A DNA stretch of 64,000 bases, from assembly GCF_003590145.2 (NCBI RefSeq), contig NZ_CP060436.1:964001-1028000 (forward strand). The letters run 5' to 3'. The DNA is from Pseudooceanicola algae (lineage in GTDB: Bacteria; Pseudomonadota; Alphaproteobacteria; Rhodobacterales; Rhodobacteraceae). How positions within the stretch are numbered: position 1 is the stretch's first letter; every line of letters begins with the position of its first letter. The position numbers were made by a program, and so were the translations under genes. Shown here piece by piece: positions 17,601 to 25,521 of the stretch. The notes beneath the pieces are model-generated. The model searched no databases. It saw only the letters and a list, made by a program, of their open reading frames with translations, and was not told where the DNA came from.

Positions 17601-18518
17601 ATGAACCCCAAACAGCTTACCGCCTTTCGGATGGTCATGCAGCATGGCACGATCACCGAAGCCTCGCGCGCGCTCAGCGTGTCGCAACCGGCGGTCAGCC
17701 GGTTGATTGCCGACCTTGAGGCCGACATCGGCTTTCCACTGCTGCACAGGCCGGGGGGCAAGGCCATTCCCACCCGCGAGGCCTATGAGTTCTATCAGGA
17801 AGTCGAGCGGATGTTCTACGGTCTCGACCGCCTGAGCCAGGTTGCGGAAGAAATCCGGATGCTGAACCGGGCGGTCTGCCGGGTGGCCTCGATGCCCATG
17901 GTGTCTTTCGAGATCCTGCCACGGGCGCTGAAGCAGATCGTCGACGGCCATTCGGGCATCGACGTGAACCACGATGTGCACACATCGGCGCGGATCCTCG
18001 ATCTTCTGGCCTCGCGCCAGATCGATATCGGTATTGCGCAGACAGACCCAGGACGTGGGGATGTCGAGATCCTGGCCGCTTATCGCACCAATTGCGTCTG
18101 CGTGATGTCGCCGGATCATCCGTTGCGGACGCGCGCGGCGATCACGCCCGAAGACCTGCAGGGCGAACCGATGGTGGCGCTGAATTTCCGCACCCTGACC
18201 TACAGCTACCTCATGCGCTGCTTCGCCGAAGCCGGGATCGCCCCCAAGATCGTCGCTGAAACCCAGCCCAGCTATTCCGCCTGCAGCCTGGCTGCCCTTG
18301 GCGTAGGCATTGCGGTGGTCGATCCGATCACGCCGGGCATTTTGGGCGACCGGGTGCAGGTCGTGCCCTTCACGCCGAAAATCCCCTTCGATTACCAGAT
18401 CATCAAGCCCGCAGGCATGCCAATGTCCCGTGCTGCAACGGCTTTTTTCGATTCCGTCCAGAAGATCATCGCCAGTGAAGACCGCTTCGGGCAGCAGTTA
18501 CATAACAAAATTGCATGA
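17601..18518 (+). CDS. LysR-family transcriptional regulator heading the TRAP catabolic operon
   Basis: A 305-residue LysR protein: HTH at about residues 3-62 (LTAFRMVMQHGTITEASRAL, then SVSQPAVSRLIADLE) and a periplasmic-binding-protein-like effector domain at about 90-295. It points the same way as, and ends 90 bases before, the TRAP binding-protein gene, so it very likely controls that operon in response to its substrate. CGGAGGG lies 8 bases before the ATG. Candidate binding sites are the dyad at 17394-17412 and repeats at 18500-18587. Confidence 0.93.
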   Translation: MNPKQLTAFRMVMQHGTITEASRALSVSQPAVSRLIADLEADIGFPLLHRPGGKAIPTREAYEFYQEVERMFYGLDRLSQVAEEIRMLNRAVCRVASMPMVSFEILPRALKQIVDGHSGIDVNHDVHTSARILDLLASRQIDIGIAQTDPGRGDVEILAAYRTNCVCVMSPDHPLRTRAAITPEDLQGEPMVALNFRTLTYSYLMRCFAEAGIAPKIVAETQPSYSACSLAALGVGIAVVDPITPGILGDRVQVVPFTPKIPFDYQIIKPAGMPMSRAATAFFDSVQKIIASEDRFGQQLHNKIA

Positions 18519-18587
18519 CTGCCGCCAAATTTTGTATTTGAAATTATGATCCGGTCAGGAAAACCTCTTCGTCAATCACATAACAAA
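18500..18587 (+). promoter_or_regulatory. Repeated motif and inverted repeat upstream of dctP
   Basis: ACATAACAAA occurs twice in direct orientation (18500-18509 and 18578-18587). The first copy overlaps an inverted repeat ACAAAATT / AATTTTGT (18505-18512 and 18528-18535) across the lysR-family stop codon. The area is markedly AT-rich for this genome. Likely operator and promoter region for the TRAP operon, possibly bound by the LysR protein. Confidence 0.4.
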
Positions 18588-18608
18588 CTTCACGACAGGG
18601 AAATGACC

Positions 18609-19607
18609 ATGAAGATCTCAAGACGCACGATCCTTGCAGCCGGTGCTGCCCTTGCAACCATGACTGCCGCCGGGCCGGCCTTTGCCGCGTCCGAATACAC
18701 GCTGCGCATCCACACGCTGGTGAAATCGCCGCACCCCTACAACGACATGGCCGAAGCCATGAAGGCCGAGATCGAAGAAGCCTCTGACGGTCGGGTCGAG
18801 GTTCGCATCTTTGACAGCGGCCAGTTGGGGCAGGACCCGGCAGTGATCGGCGAGATGGCCTTTGGCACCATCGACATCATGATCTCGACCACCTCGAACG
18901 CGGTCCAGCAGATCCCCGAATTCGGCATCTTTACCATGCCCTACCTGTTCGGCGGCATGGACGAGGCGCTTGCCGCCGTCGGTCCCGGCACCGATGTGCA
19001 TGCGCATTTCGAACAGGTCTATGCCGATCGCGGCGTGGGCATGAAGCTGCTGGCGCTTGGCGGGTCGGGCACCCGCAACATGTCGACCAAATCCGTTCCC
19101 ATCGAAGGCCCCGCCGATCTTGCCGGGCTGAAGATGCGCACGCCCCCGTCGCCGATGGATTCCAAGACCTGGGCCGCTTTCGACATGCTTCCCGTCACCG
19201 TCGCCTGGGGTGAACTGTACGCCGCCATGCAGACCGGCGTCGCCGAGGCGATGGAAAGCTCGCTGCCCGGATACACCGGCTCCAAGCTTTACGAAGTGGC
19301 GCCGAACCTCGCCCTGACTGAACATACCGTGCAGCTGAACCACACCTCGATTTCCGAGATCACCTGGAACAAGCTGCCCGAAGATCTGCAACAGATCGTC
19401 GAAGAGGCTGCCATTTCCGCCAATATCTATGGGGTCGAACAGGCCAAGGGCTATGACGCGGCTCTGGTCGAAACGCTGCAGACCGACCACGGCGTGACCG
19501 TGACCCGGCCCGACAAGCAGGCCTTCATGGAGGTCCTGGCCCCGCTGCAGGTCGAACTGGCCGAGAGTCTTGACCTCGCCACCGAATACGCCTTGCTCAA
19601 GCAGTAA
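18609..19607 (+). CDS. dctP: TRAP transporter substrate-binding protein (DctP family)
   Basis: A 332-residue periplasmic binding protein of a TRAP uptake system, typically for organic anions such as C4-dicarboxylates, sugar acids, keto acids or amino-acid derivatives. The N-terminus has a twin-arginine type signal (MKISRRTILAAGAALA) with likely cleavage after PAFAA. The carboxylate-binding arginine of the family is in GLKMRTPPSP. AGGGA sits 7 bases before the ATG at 18609; an ATG two codons earlier is too close to it. A stem-loop follows before dctQ, as expected for a binding protein needed in excess. Confidence 0.93.
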   Translation: MKISRRTILAAGAALATMTAAGPAFAASEYTLRIHTLVKSPHPYNDMAEAMKAEIEEASDGRVEVRIFDSGQLGQDPAVIGEMAFGTIDIMISTTSNAVQQIPEFGIFTMPYLFGGMDEALAAVGPGTDVHAHFEQVYADRGVGMKLLALGGSGTRNMSTKSVPIEGPADLAGLKMRTPPSPMDSKTWAAFDMLPVTVAWGELYAAMQTGVAEAMESSLPGYTGSKLYEVAPNLALTEHTVQLNHTSISEITWNKLPEDLQQIVEEAAISANIYGVEQAKGYDAALVETLQTDHGVTVTRPDKQAFMEVLAPLQVELAESLDLATEYALLKQ

Positions 19608-19621
19608 TTGCCCAGACCTTC

Positions 19622-19650
19622 GCCCTGTCCGGAATTCTACCGGGCGGGGC
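19622..19650 (+). other. Intercistronic stem-loop between dctP and dctQ
   Basis: GCCCTGTCCGG (19622-19632) can pair over 11 positions with CCGGGCGGGGC (19640-19650), counting two G-U pairs, around a 7-base loop. No T-run follows. It probably stabilises the dctP message or limits read-through into the permease genes. Confidence 0.6.
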
Positions 19651-19673
19651 AATACCATTTGGAAAGACCTCAC

Positions 19674-20156
19674 ATGTTGCATCGTCTTTGCGACGGGATC
19701 TCGGGCGTGATCCGAACCCTTGCCTGGATCGCCTTCGCCGGCATGATCGCCACCGTTGCCCTTCAGGTCGCCGCGCGCAACCTGCTGGACGCGCCGATGA
19801 TCTGGACCAGCGACATGGCGCTTTTGCTGTTCACCTGGCTCATCTTCGTCGGGGCCGCGCTTGGCCTGCGGACCGGGGCGCATTACCTGGTGGACATGCT
19901 GCCGACCCACCGCCCCAAAGTGCGTCTGTTTGTCGAGATCATCTCGCTTCTTGCCGGTTTCACCGTGGCCTGGATCCTGGGCGTGCATGGCTGGACCCTG
20001 GCCCAGATGCGCGCCAGCGGAGAGGTCCAGTCCCTCGGAATCTCGCGGTTCTGGATCTATCTGCCGCTTCCCGTTTCCGGCGCCTTGATGGCGGTCTTCC
20101 TGATTGAACAGGCACTGGTACTGGTGCGTGATCCCTTCGGAAAGGGGGCCGCATGA
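19674..20156 (+). CDS. dctQ: TRAP transporter small membrane subunit (DctQ family)
   Basis: A 160-residue, four-segment membrane protein forming the small permease subunit of the TRAP importer. Segments lie near residues 12-32, 45-65, 85-105 and 125-145; the motif WTSDMALLLFTWLIFVGAA is typical of DctQ. The ATG at 19674 follows GGAAAG by about 8 bases; an earlier in-frame ATG at 19608 abuts the dctP stop and would run through the hairpin. The last four bases overlap dctM (ATGA). Confidence 0.92.
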   Translation: MLHRLCDGISGVIRTLAWIAFAGMIATVALQVAARNLLDAPMIWTSDMALLLFTWLIFVGAALGLRTGAHYLVDMLPTHRPKVRLFVEIISLLAGFTVAWILGVHGWTLAQMRASGEVQSLGISRFWIYLPLPVSGALMAVFLIEQALVLVRDPFGKGAA

Positions 20157-21451
20157 GCCCCCTTGTCGTTCTGATCCTGGTCTTCTTCGTGATGATCGCC
20201 CTGCGGGTCAACATCGGTTTCGCGCTGATCCTGTCCTCGGCCGTGGTCATCAAGATGCAGGGTCTGCCGCTGATTTCAGTGGTGAACCAGATGTTCGCCG
20301 GGATCGACAGCTTTACCCTGCTGGCGGTGCCCTTCTTCATGCTTCTGGGGCGGATCCTGAATGCCGGATCCATCACCACCCGCCTGCTCGAGGTGGCGGA
20401 TGCCACCGTGGGTCACGTGCGCGGCGGGCTTGGGCATGTGAATGTCTTCGTCTCGATGGTCTTTGCCAGTCTTTCGGGGTCTGCGGCGGCGGATACCGCT
20501 TCGGTCGGCTCGATCCTGATCCCCGCAATGAAGAAGGCAGGCTATCCGGCGCCCTTTGCGGCCGCGCTGACGGCGGCGTCTTCGACTTTGGGCGTGATCA
20601 TCCCGCCTTCCATCGTGCTGATCATCTACGGCGCCTTCGGCAATGTCTCGATCGGAGCGCTGTTTGTCGGGGGGATCGTGCCGGGTCTTCTGGTTGGCCT
20701 GTTCATGATGGGCTACACCTATGTTCTGGCGGTGCGGCACGGCTATCCGGCCAACCCGTTCCCCGGTTTTCCGATGATGGGCCGTATCCTGCTGCGCGGG
20801 GTCGCCCCGATGCTGATCCCGGTGATCGTGCTGGGCGGCATCGTCGGCGGCATCTTCACCCCGACCGAAGGCGCAATTGCCGCCGTGCTCTGGGCGTTGC
20901 TGCTGTCGGTGGTCGTTTACCGTGACGTGCCGCTGCGCGCGTTGCCAAAGCTGCTGTCGGATGCGGTGATCGATTTCGCCATCCCGATGTTCACCGTCGC
21001 AGGCGCCGGCATCTTCGGCTGGCTGATCGCCTATCTTGGCGCGGCGCAGATCGTGGTCGATTTCATCCTCGGCGTGACCCAGACACCGTTCTTCATCATC
21101 CTGATGCTGGTCGGTTTCCTGCTGCTGGTCGGCATGGTGCTGAACCCGATTTCGGCCACGCTGATCTTCTTGCCGATCATCCAGGCGCTTGGCGACACGG
21201 CCGGCATGGACCCGGTCCACATGGGTGTGCTGTCCACCATCATCCTGTCCGTCGGCCTGATCACGCCACCCTACGGGATCTGCCTGCTGATTGCCTCGCA
21301 GATCGGCGGGGCGTCACTGGGACGCTGCATGCTGGCGGCCGCCCCGATCTGCCTGCTGACGATTTTCGTCGCCATCCTGTCATTCTGGATCCCGGACATC
21401 GTCCTGGGTCTGCCCAAACTCCTCGTTCCCGAACTCTTCAACGGAGGCTGA
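20153..21451 (+). CDS. dctM: TRAP transporter large permease (DctM family)
   Basis: A 432-residue sodium-coupled permease with about 12 hydrophobic segments. DctM motifs include NIGFALILSSAVV, LLAVPFFMLLGRILNAG, SGSAAADTASVGSILIPAM and IIPPSIVLIIYGAFG. It overlaps dctQ by four bases and lies four bases before the DapA-like gene, so transport and first catabolic enzyme are tightly linked. The substrate is not deducible from the permease. Confidence 0.95.
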   Translation: MSPLVVLILVFFVMIALRVNIGFALILSSAVVIKMQGLPLISVVNQMFAGIDSFTLLAVPFFMLLGRILNAGSITTRLLEVADATVGHVRGGLGHVNVFVSMVFASLSGSAAADTASVGSILIPAMKKAGYPAPFAAALTAASSTLGVIIPPSIVLIIYGAFGNVSIGALFVGGIVPGLLVGLFMMGYTYVLAVRHGYPANPFPGFPMMGRILLRGVAPMLIPVIVLGGIVGGIFTPTEGAIAAVLWALLLSVVVYRDVPLRALPKLLSDAVIDFAIPMFTVAGAGIFGWLIAYLGAAQIVVDFILGVTQTPFFIILMLVGFLLLVGMVLNPISATLIFLPIIQALGDTAGMDPVHMGVLSTIILSVGLITPPYGICLLIASQIGGASLGRCMLAAAPICLLTIFVAILSFWIPDIVLGLPKLLVPELFNGG

Positions 21452-21455
21452 ATTC

Positions 21456-22391
21456 ATGTCCCATACCAAACCCACCGGCTCTTTCGTCGCGCTCGTCACC
21501 CCCATGAACGAAGACGGCTCCATCGACTTCGAAGGCTTTCGCACGCTGCTGAACTGGCACGCCGAAAACGGCACCGAGGCGGTGCTGATCATGGGCTCGA
21601 CCGGCGAAGTTTCGATGCTGTCGCCAGAGGAGCGCAAGGCGATCATCGCCGAAACCGCCAAGATGAAGCCCGGCAACATGCTGATGTATTACGGCGTTAC
21701 CGGCAACAACACGGCGACCACCATCGACTATGTCCGCTTTGCGCGCGACGCAGGCGCGGATGGCGCGATCATGGCGGCACCGGCCTATATCTGCGCCGAC
21801 AACGACGCGATCACCGATTACGCGATGGAGGTGCTGGACAGCGCCGACCTTGCCATGGGGTTCTACAACAACCCGCCGCGGGTCAAGACCGACCTGCACT
21901 GGGACAATCTGCTGAAGTTGGCGAAACATGACAACATGGTCGTCCTGAAGGAAAGCACCACCCGCGTCGGTCAGGTTGCTCAGGTCTGCGCGGCCAAGCC
22001 CGACATGTCGATCATGTGCTGCTGTTCGCCCAACCTCGGGCTGGTGATCCCGACCATGGCGCTTGGTGGCCATGGCACCGCAAACATGACCGGCAATATC
22101 ATCCCGCGCGAGATGGCCGTGATCTCGACCCCGTGGAAAACCGGCGAGGACGCCTTTGCCTGCCGCGAAGCCTGGCTCGACAACCTGTCGATGCTGCATT
22201 TCGCCTATTCGACAATCAACCCGGTTTCGGTGAAGACCCTGATGCGCGCCGTCGGCCTGCCTTCGGGGCCGCTGCGTGCGCCGCTGCAACCGGCCAAGCC
22301 CGAGATTTTGCAAAAGGGCCTCGATGCCTTCGAAAAGCTTGGTCTGGCCGAGAAGTACGGCCTCTCGGCGCCCCGGATGGCAGCCGAGTAA
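21456..22391 (+). CDS. Dihydrodipicolinate synthase/N-acetylneuraminate lyase-family enzyme
   Basis: A 311-residue class I aldolase-type TIM barrel. The Schiff-base lysine is Lys165 (VVLKESTT), the catalytic Tyr137 lies in GFYNNPPR, and Arg142 matches the carboxylate-binding Arg of true DHDPS; the GSTGE loop (48-52) replaces the DHDPS GTTGE. It is not expected to be the lysine-pathway DapA, because it sits in a TRAP catabolic operon and the 107-119 region (AAPAYICADNDA) departs from the DapA pattern. It probably cleaves, dehydrates or deaminates an imported keto- or imino-acid. GGAGG lies 8 bases before the ATG; the stop overlaps the next start (TAATG). Confidence 0.88.
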   Translation: MSHTKPTGSFVALVTPMNEDGSIDFEGFRTLLNWHAENGTEAVLIMGSTGEVSMLSPEERKAIIAETAKMKPGNMLMYYGVTGNNTATTIDYVRFARDAGADGAIMAAPAYICADNDAITDYAMEVLDSADLAMGFYNNPPRVKTDLHWDNLLKLAKHDNMVVLKESTTRVGQVAQVCAAKPDMSIMCCCSPNLGLVIPTMALGGHGTANMTGNIIPREMAVISTPWKTGEDAFACREAWLDNLSMLHFAYSTINPVSVKTLMRAVGLPSGPLRAPLQPAKPEILQKGLDAFEKLGLAEKYGLSAPRMAAE

Positions 22392-24718
22392 TGCCCGGCT
22401 CCGGTGATCTGCCCGCCCTCGATCCTGTGGCGGAAGGTGTCGCCCCGCAGGATGGCGGCGGGGCGGTCAGCCTGGGCCATTGGGGCGCCTTTCGCGCCGA
22501 GGTTCGGGGGGGCAGGCTGATCCGCGCCACCCCACTTGGCGGAGCCGATCCCGACATGGTCGGGGCCTGGCCCGAACTGGTGCATTCGCCCCGGCGCATC
22601 GACCGGCCCCATGTGCGGCGCGGCTGGCTGGAAAACGGGCCGGGCGCGTCAGACGACCGTGGCCGGGACGAGATGATCCCGCTTGGCTGGGACGAGGCGC
22701 TGGATCTTGCGGCGGGCGAGGTTGCCCGCGTGCAGGACAACCACGGTCCCACCGCGATCCTCGGCGGGTCCTACGGCTGGTCCTCGGCCGGACGGCTGCA
22801 TCATGCGCGCAGCAACCTGCGTCGTTTCCTGGCAGCCAGCGGGGGATTTACCGATCAGGTCGGCAATTATTCCTGGGGCGCGGCGGCGGCGCTGCTGCCG
22901 CATGTGCTGGGCTCGGTCGCGTCGGTGTCCCATGCCGCAACAAGCTGGGACAGTATCGCGGCCCATGCCGATCACGTGGTGGCCTTCGGCGGGCTCAACC
23001 CGAAGAACTGGCGTGTGACCTCCGGCGGGGCGGTGGATCATCCGCTGCCCGACATGGTCGCACGCGCCGCCGCGCGCGGTTGCAGCTTTACGGTGGTCTC
23101 GCCGTTGGCGCAGGACGTGCCGGCGGGGCTGGAAGCCACGCTGATCCAGCCGCGCCCCGGTTCAGACACCGCCATCATCCTGGCGCTGGCGCATGAGGCG
23201 CTGACCTCTGGCCGGGCGGATACCGGATTTCTGGACCGCTACACGGTGGGGCACGACAGGCTGGCCGCCTATCTGACCGGGCAGGCGGATGGCCAGCCCA
23301 AGACGCTGGACTGGGCGGCGGCCATCGCGGATGTGCCGGCAAGCGACCTGCGCGCGCTCTGGCAGCGCATTCGGGCGGGTCGGGTGATGTTGACGGCGTC
23401 GTGGTCGCTGCAACGCGGCCAGCACGGGGAACAGACCTATTGGGCCCTGATCGCCCTGGCGGCGATGCTCGGTCAGATCGGTCTGCCGGGCGGCGGGTTC
23501 AGCTTTGGATACGGCTCCATGGGGTCGGTCGGGGCGAATGCGCGACGCGGCTATGTGCCGGCCTTTCCGGGGCTGGCGAACAGGGGCATGCAGATCCCCG
23601 CTGCCGCCTTTGCCGACGCACTTCTGCATCCAGGCGAAACCCTGGCCTTTGACGGGCGAGACATCACGCTGCCCGATCTGCGGATGATCTATTGGGCCGG
23701 GGGCAACCCCTTCCACCACGCCCAGGACCTGGGCAAGGTCGAAGCCGCCTGGGCCCGCGCCGAAACGGTGATCGTGCATGACCCCTGGTGGACATCAACG
23801 GCGCAGCGGGCCGACATCGTCTTTCCTGCCACCACCACGGCCGAGCGAGCGGATATCGGCGGCACCTCGCGGGATCGCCACGTGGTCTACATGGCGCCGC
23901 TTTTGCCGCCGCAGGGGCAGGCGCGTAACGACCGCGATATCCTGACCGCGCTCGCCGACAGGCTGGGTTGCCGCGCCGCCTTTGACGAGGGCCTGGATGA
24001 GACCGGCTGGCTGCGCCGCCTTTGGTCGCAATCCATCGCCAAGGGGCAGGCCGAGGGCATCGAGGTGCCCGACTTCGAGGAATTGAAACGGATGGGTATC
24101 TGGGATGTCCCGGCCCCCACGGAGCCCGAAGTGCTTCTGGGCGATTTCCGCGCCGATCCCATGGCGCATATGCTGCCGACGCCGTCAGGGCGGATCGAGC
24201 TGTTTTCGAAGCGGATCGCCGGTTTCGCCTACGAAGATCAGCCGGGACATCCGGTTTTCCATGCCCCCGACGAATGGCTCGGCAGCGCCGAGAGCGACCA
24301 GTTTCACCTGGTCACCAACCAGCCCGAAAAGCAGTTGCACAGCCAGCTTTGGCAGACCTCGGCGGGCATGTCGGGGGGGCCTGCTCCGGTGCGCATCCAC
24401 CCCGGGGACGCCGCGCGGCAGGGCCTGGCCGACGGACAGGTGGTCCGGCTGCACAACGACCGGGGCGAATGCCGCGCCACCCTGTGCCTTGATGCCGGGC
24501 TGCGGCGTGGTGTGCTGGTCATGCCGACCGGCGCCTGGTTTCAGCGCGACAGTTCGCGCGATGGATCAGCATCTAGCCACAAGGCGCTGGAATTGAACGG
24601 AAATCCAAATGTCCTGACCTCTGACCGGCGTACGTCGCGTTTGGGTCAGGCCTGTGCGGCGCTGTCGGCCCTGGTGCGCATCGCGCCGATGGACCCGGCG
24701 CCCGAAAACAATACCTGA
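22391..24718 (+). CDS. BisC/TorA-like molybdopterin oxidoreductase
   Basis: A 775-residue Mo-bis-MGD enzyme of the DMSO-reductase family, closest in form to biotin sulfoxide/TMAO reductases. Tyr128 and Trp130 in GGSYGWSSAG match the DMSO-reductase active-site Tyr/Trp, and Ser161 in VGNYSWGAA matches the molybdenum-ligating serine. There is no Tat signal and no N-terminal Fe-S cysteine motif, so it is cytoplasmic like BisC. It starts at 22391, overlapping the lyase stop by one base. Its place among amino-acid-type catabolic enzymes suggests it acts on a sulfoxide, N-oxide or hydroxylated form of the imported compound; that is inference. Confidence 0.9.
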   Translation: MPGSGDLPALDPVAEGVAPQDGGGAVSLGHWGAFRAEVRGGRLIRATPLGGADPDMVGAWPELVHSPRRIDRPHVRRGWLENGPGASDDRGRDEMIPLGWDEALDLAAGEVARVQDNHGPTAILGGSYGWSSAGRLHHARSNLRRFLAASGGFTDQVGNYSWGAAAALLPHVLGSVASVSHAATSWDSIAAHADHVVAFGGLNPKNWRVTSGGAVDHPLPDMVARAAARGCSFTVVSPLAQDVPAGLEATLIQPRPGSDTAIILALAHEALTSGRADTGFLDRYTVGHDRLAAYLTGQADGQPKTLDWAAAIADVPASDLRALWQRIRAGRVMLTASWSLQRGQHGEQTYWALIALAAMLGQIGLPGGGFSFGYGSMGSVGANARRGYVPAFPGLANRGMQIPAAAFADALLHPGETLAFDGRDITLPDLRMIYWAGGNPFHHAQDLGKVEAAWARAETVIVHDPWWTSTAQRADIVFPATTTAERADIGGTSRDRHVVYMAPLLPPQGQARNDRDILTALADRLGCRAAFDEGLDETGWLRRLWSQSIAKGQAEGIEVPDFEELKRMGIWDVPAPTEPEVLLGDFRADPMAHMLPTPSGRIELFSKRIAGFAYEDQPGHPVFHAPDEWLGSAESDQFHLVTNQPEKQLHSQLWQTSAGMSGGPAPVRIHPGDAARQGLADGQVVRLHNDRGECRATLCLDAGLRRGVLVMPTGAWFQRDSSRDGSASSHKALELNGNPNVLTSDRRTSRLGQACAALSALVRIAPMDPAPENNT

Positions 24719-24732
24719 AGGAGACGACTGAA

Positions 24733-25512
24733 ATGGATCTCGGGATCGCAGGGCGCCGCGCCCTTCTGACCGGCGCTAGCCGGGGCATGGGCCGCGCCTG
24801 TGCCATGGCCCTCGCCGCCGAAGGCGCAGAGGTCACTATCGCGGCGCGGGACGCCGAAACTCTGGACCGCACCGCCGCCGACATCCGCGCGGCGACCGGG
24901 GCCACCGTCCACTGGGTCGCCGGGGATGTCACGACCGAGGCCGGTCGCGCCGCGATCCTGAATGCCTGCCCGGAGCCCGAGATCCTGCTGAACAATGCGG
25001 GCGGCAAGGCACCGGGGGATTTTCGCGACTGGGGCCGGGACGATTGGATCGCCGCCGTCGATCTGATGATGCTGCCGCCCATCCTGATGATGCGCGATGT
25101 GGTCGACGGCATGATGGATCGCGGCTGGGGCCGGATCGTCAATATCGTCTCGCGCAGCGTCAAGATCCCGCAGCTGGAGCTGGGCCTGTCGAACGGCGCG
25201 CGCTCTGGCCTCGTGGGCTTTACCGCCGGTCTGGCCCGGCAAAGCATCACGCGGGGCGTCACGATCAACAACCTGCTGCCCGGCATCATAGACAGCGCCG
25301 CGCAGCGCGAACATATCGAGGCGATGGTGACCCCCGAGGGGCCGACCTATGAACAGATGCGCGCTGCCCGCGCCGCCGGAAACCCCGCCGGGCGCTATGG
25401 CACCCCGGAAGAAATCGGCGCCTATTTCGCCTTTCTCTGTTCGATGAACGCCGGGTTCGTGACCGGGCAGAACCTGCTGGTCGATGGCGGCAGCTATCCC
25501 GGCACCTACTAG
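24733..25512 (+). CDS. Atypical short-chain dehydrogenase/reductase
   Basis: A 259-residue Rossmann-fold SDR. The nucleotide loop TGASRGMG (13-20) and NNAGG (87-91) are intact. The usual catalytic Tyr-x3-Lys is replaced: the aligned stretch LGLSNGARSGL has Ser153 where Tyr is expected and Arg157 where Lys is expected, and the preceding Asn position reads Asp110. Ser140 in NIVSRS is kept. It is either a divergent subgroup using another acid/base or a non-canonical enzyme. AAGGAG lies about 8 bases before the ATG. It sits 14 bases after the molybdoenzyme and 9 bases before the DadA-like gene. Confidence 0.9.
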   Translation: MDLGIAGRRALLTGASRGMGRACAMALAAEGAEVTIAARDAETLDRTAADIRAATGATVHWVAGDVTTEAGRAAILNACPEPEILLNNAGGKAPGDFRDWGRDDWIAAVDLMMLPPILMMRDVVDGMMDRGWGRIVNIVSRSVKIPQLELGLSNGARSGLVGFTAGLARQSITRGVTINNLLPGIIDSAAQREHIEAMVTPEGPTYEQMRAARAAGNPAGRYGTPEEIGAYFAFLCSMNAGFVTGQNLLVDGGSYPGTY

Positions 25513-25521
25513 GGGCGCGGG

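Noticed and set aside
21456-22391. Naming the lyase dapA of lysine biosynthesis
   Set aside because: Operon context is catabolic and part of the DapA active-site region is replaced, although the Lys, Tyr and Arg are kept.
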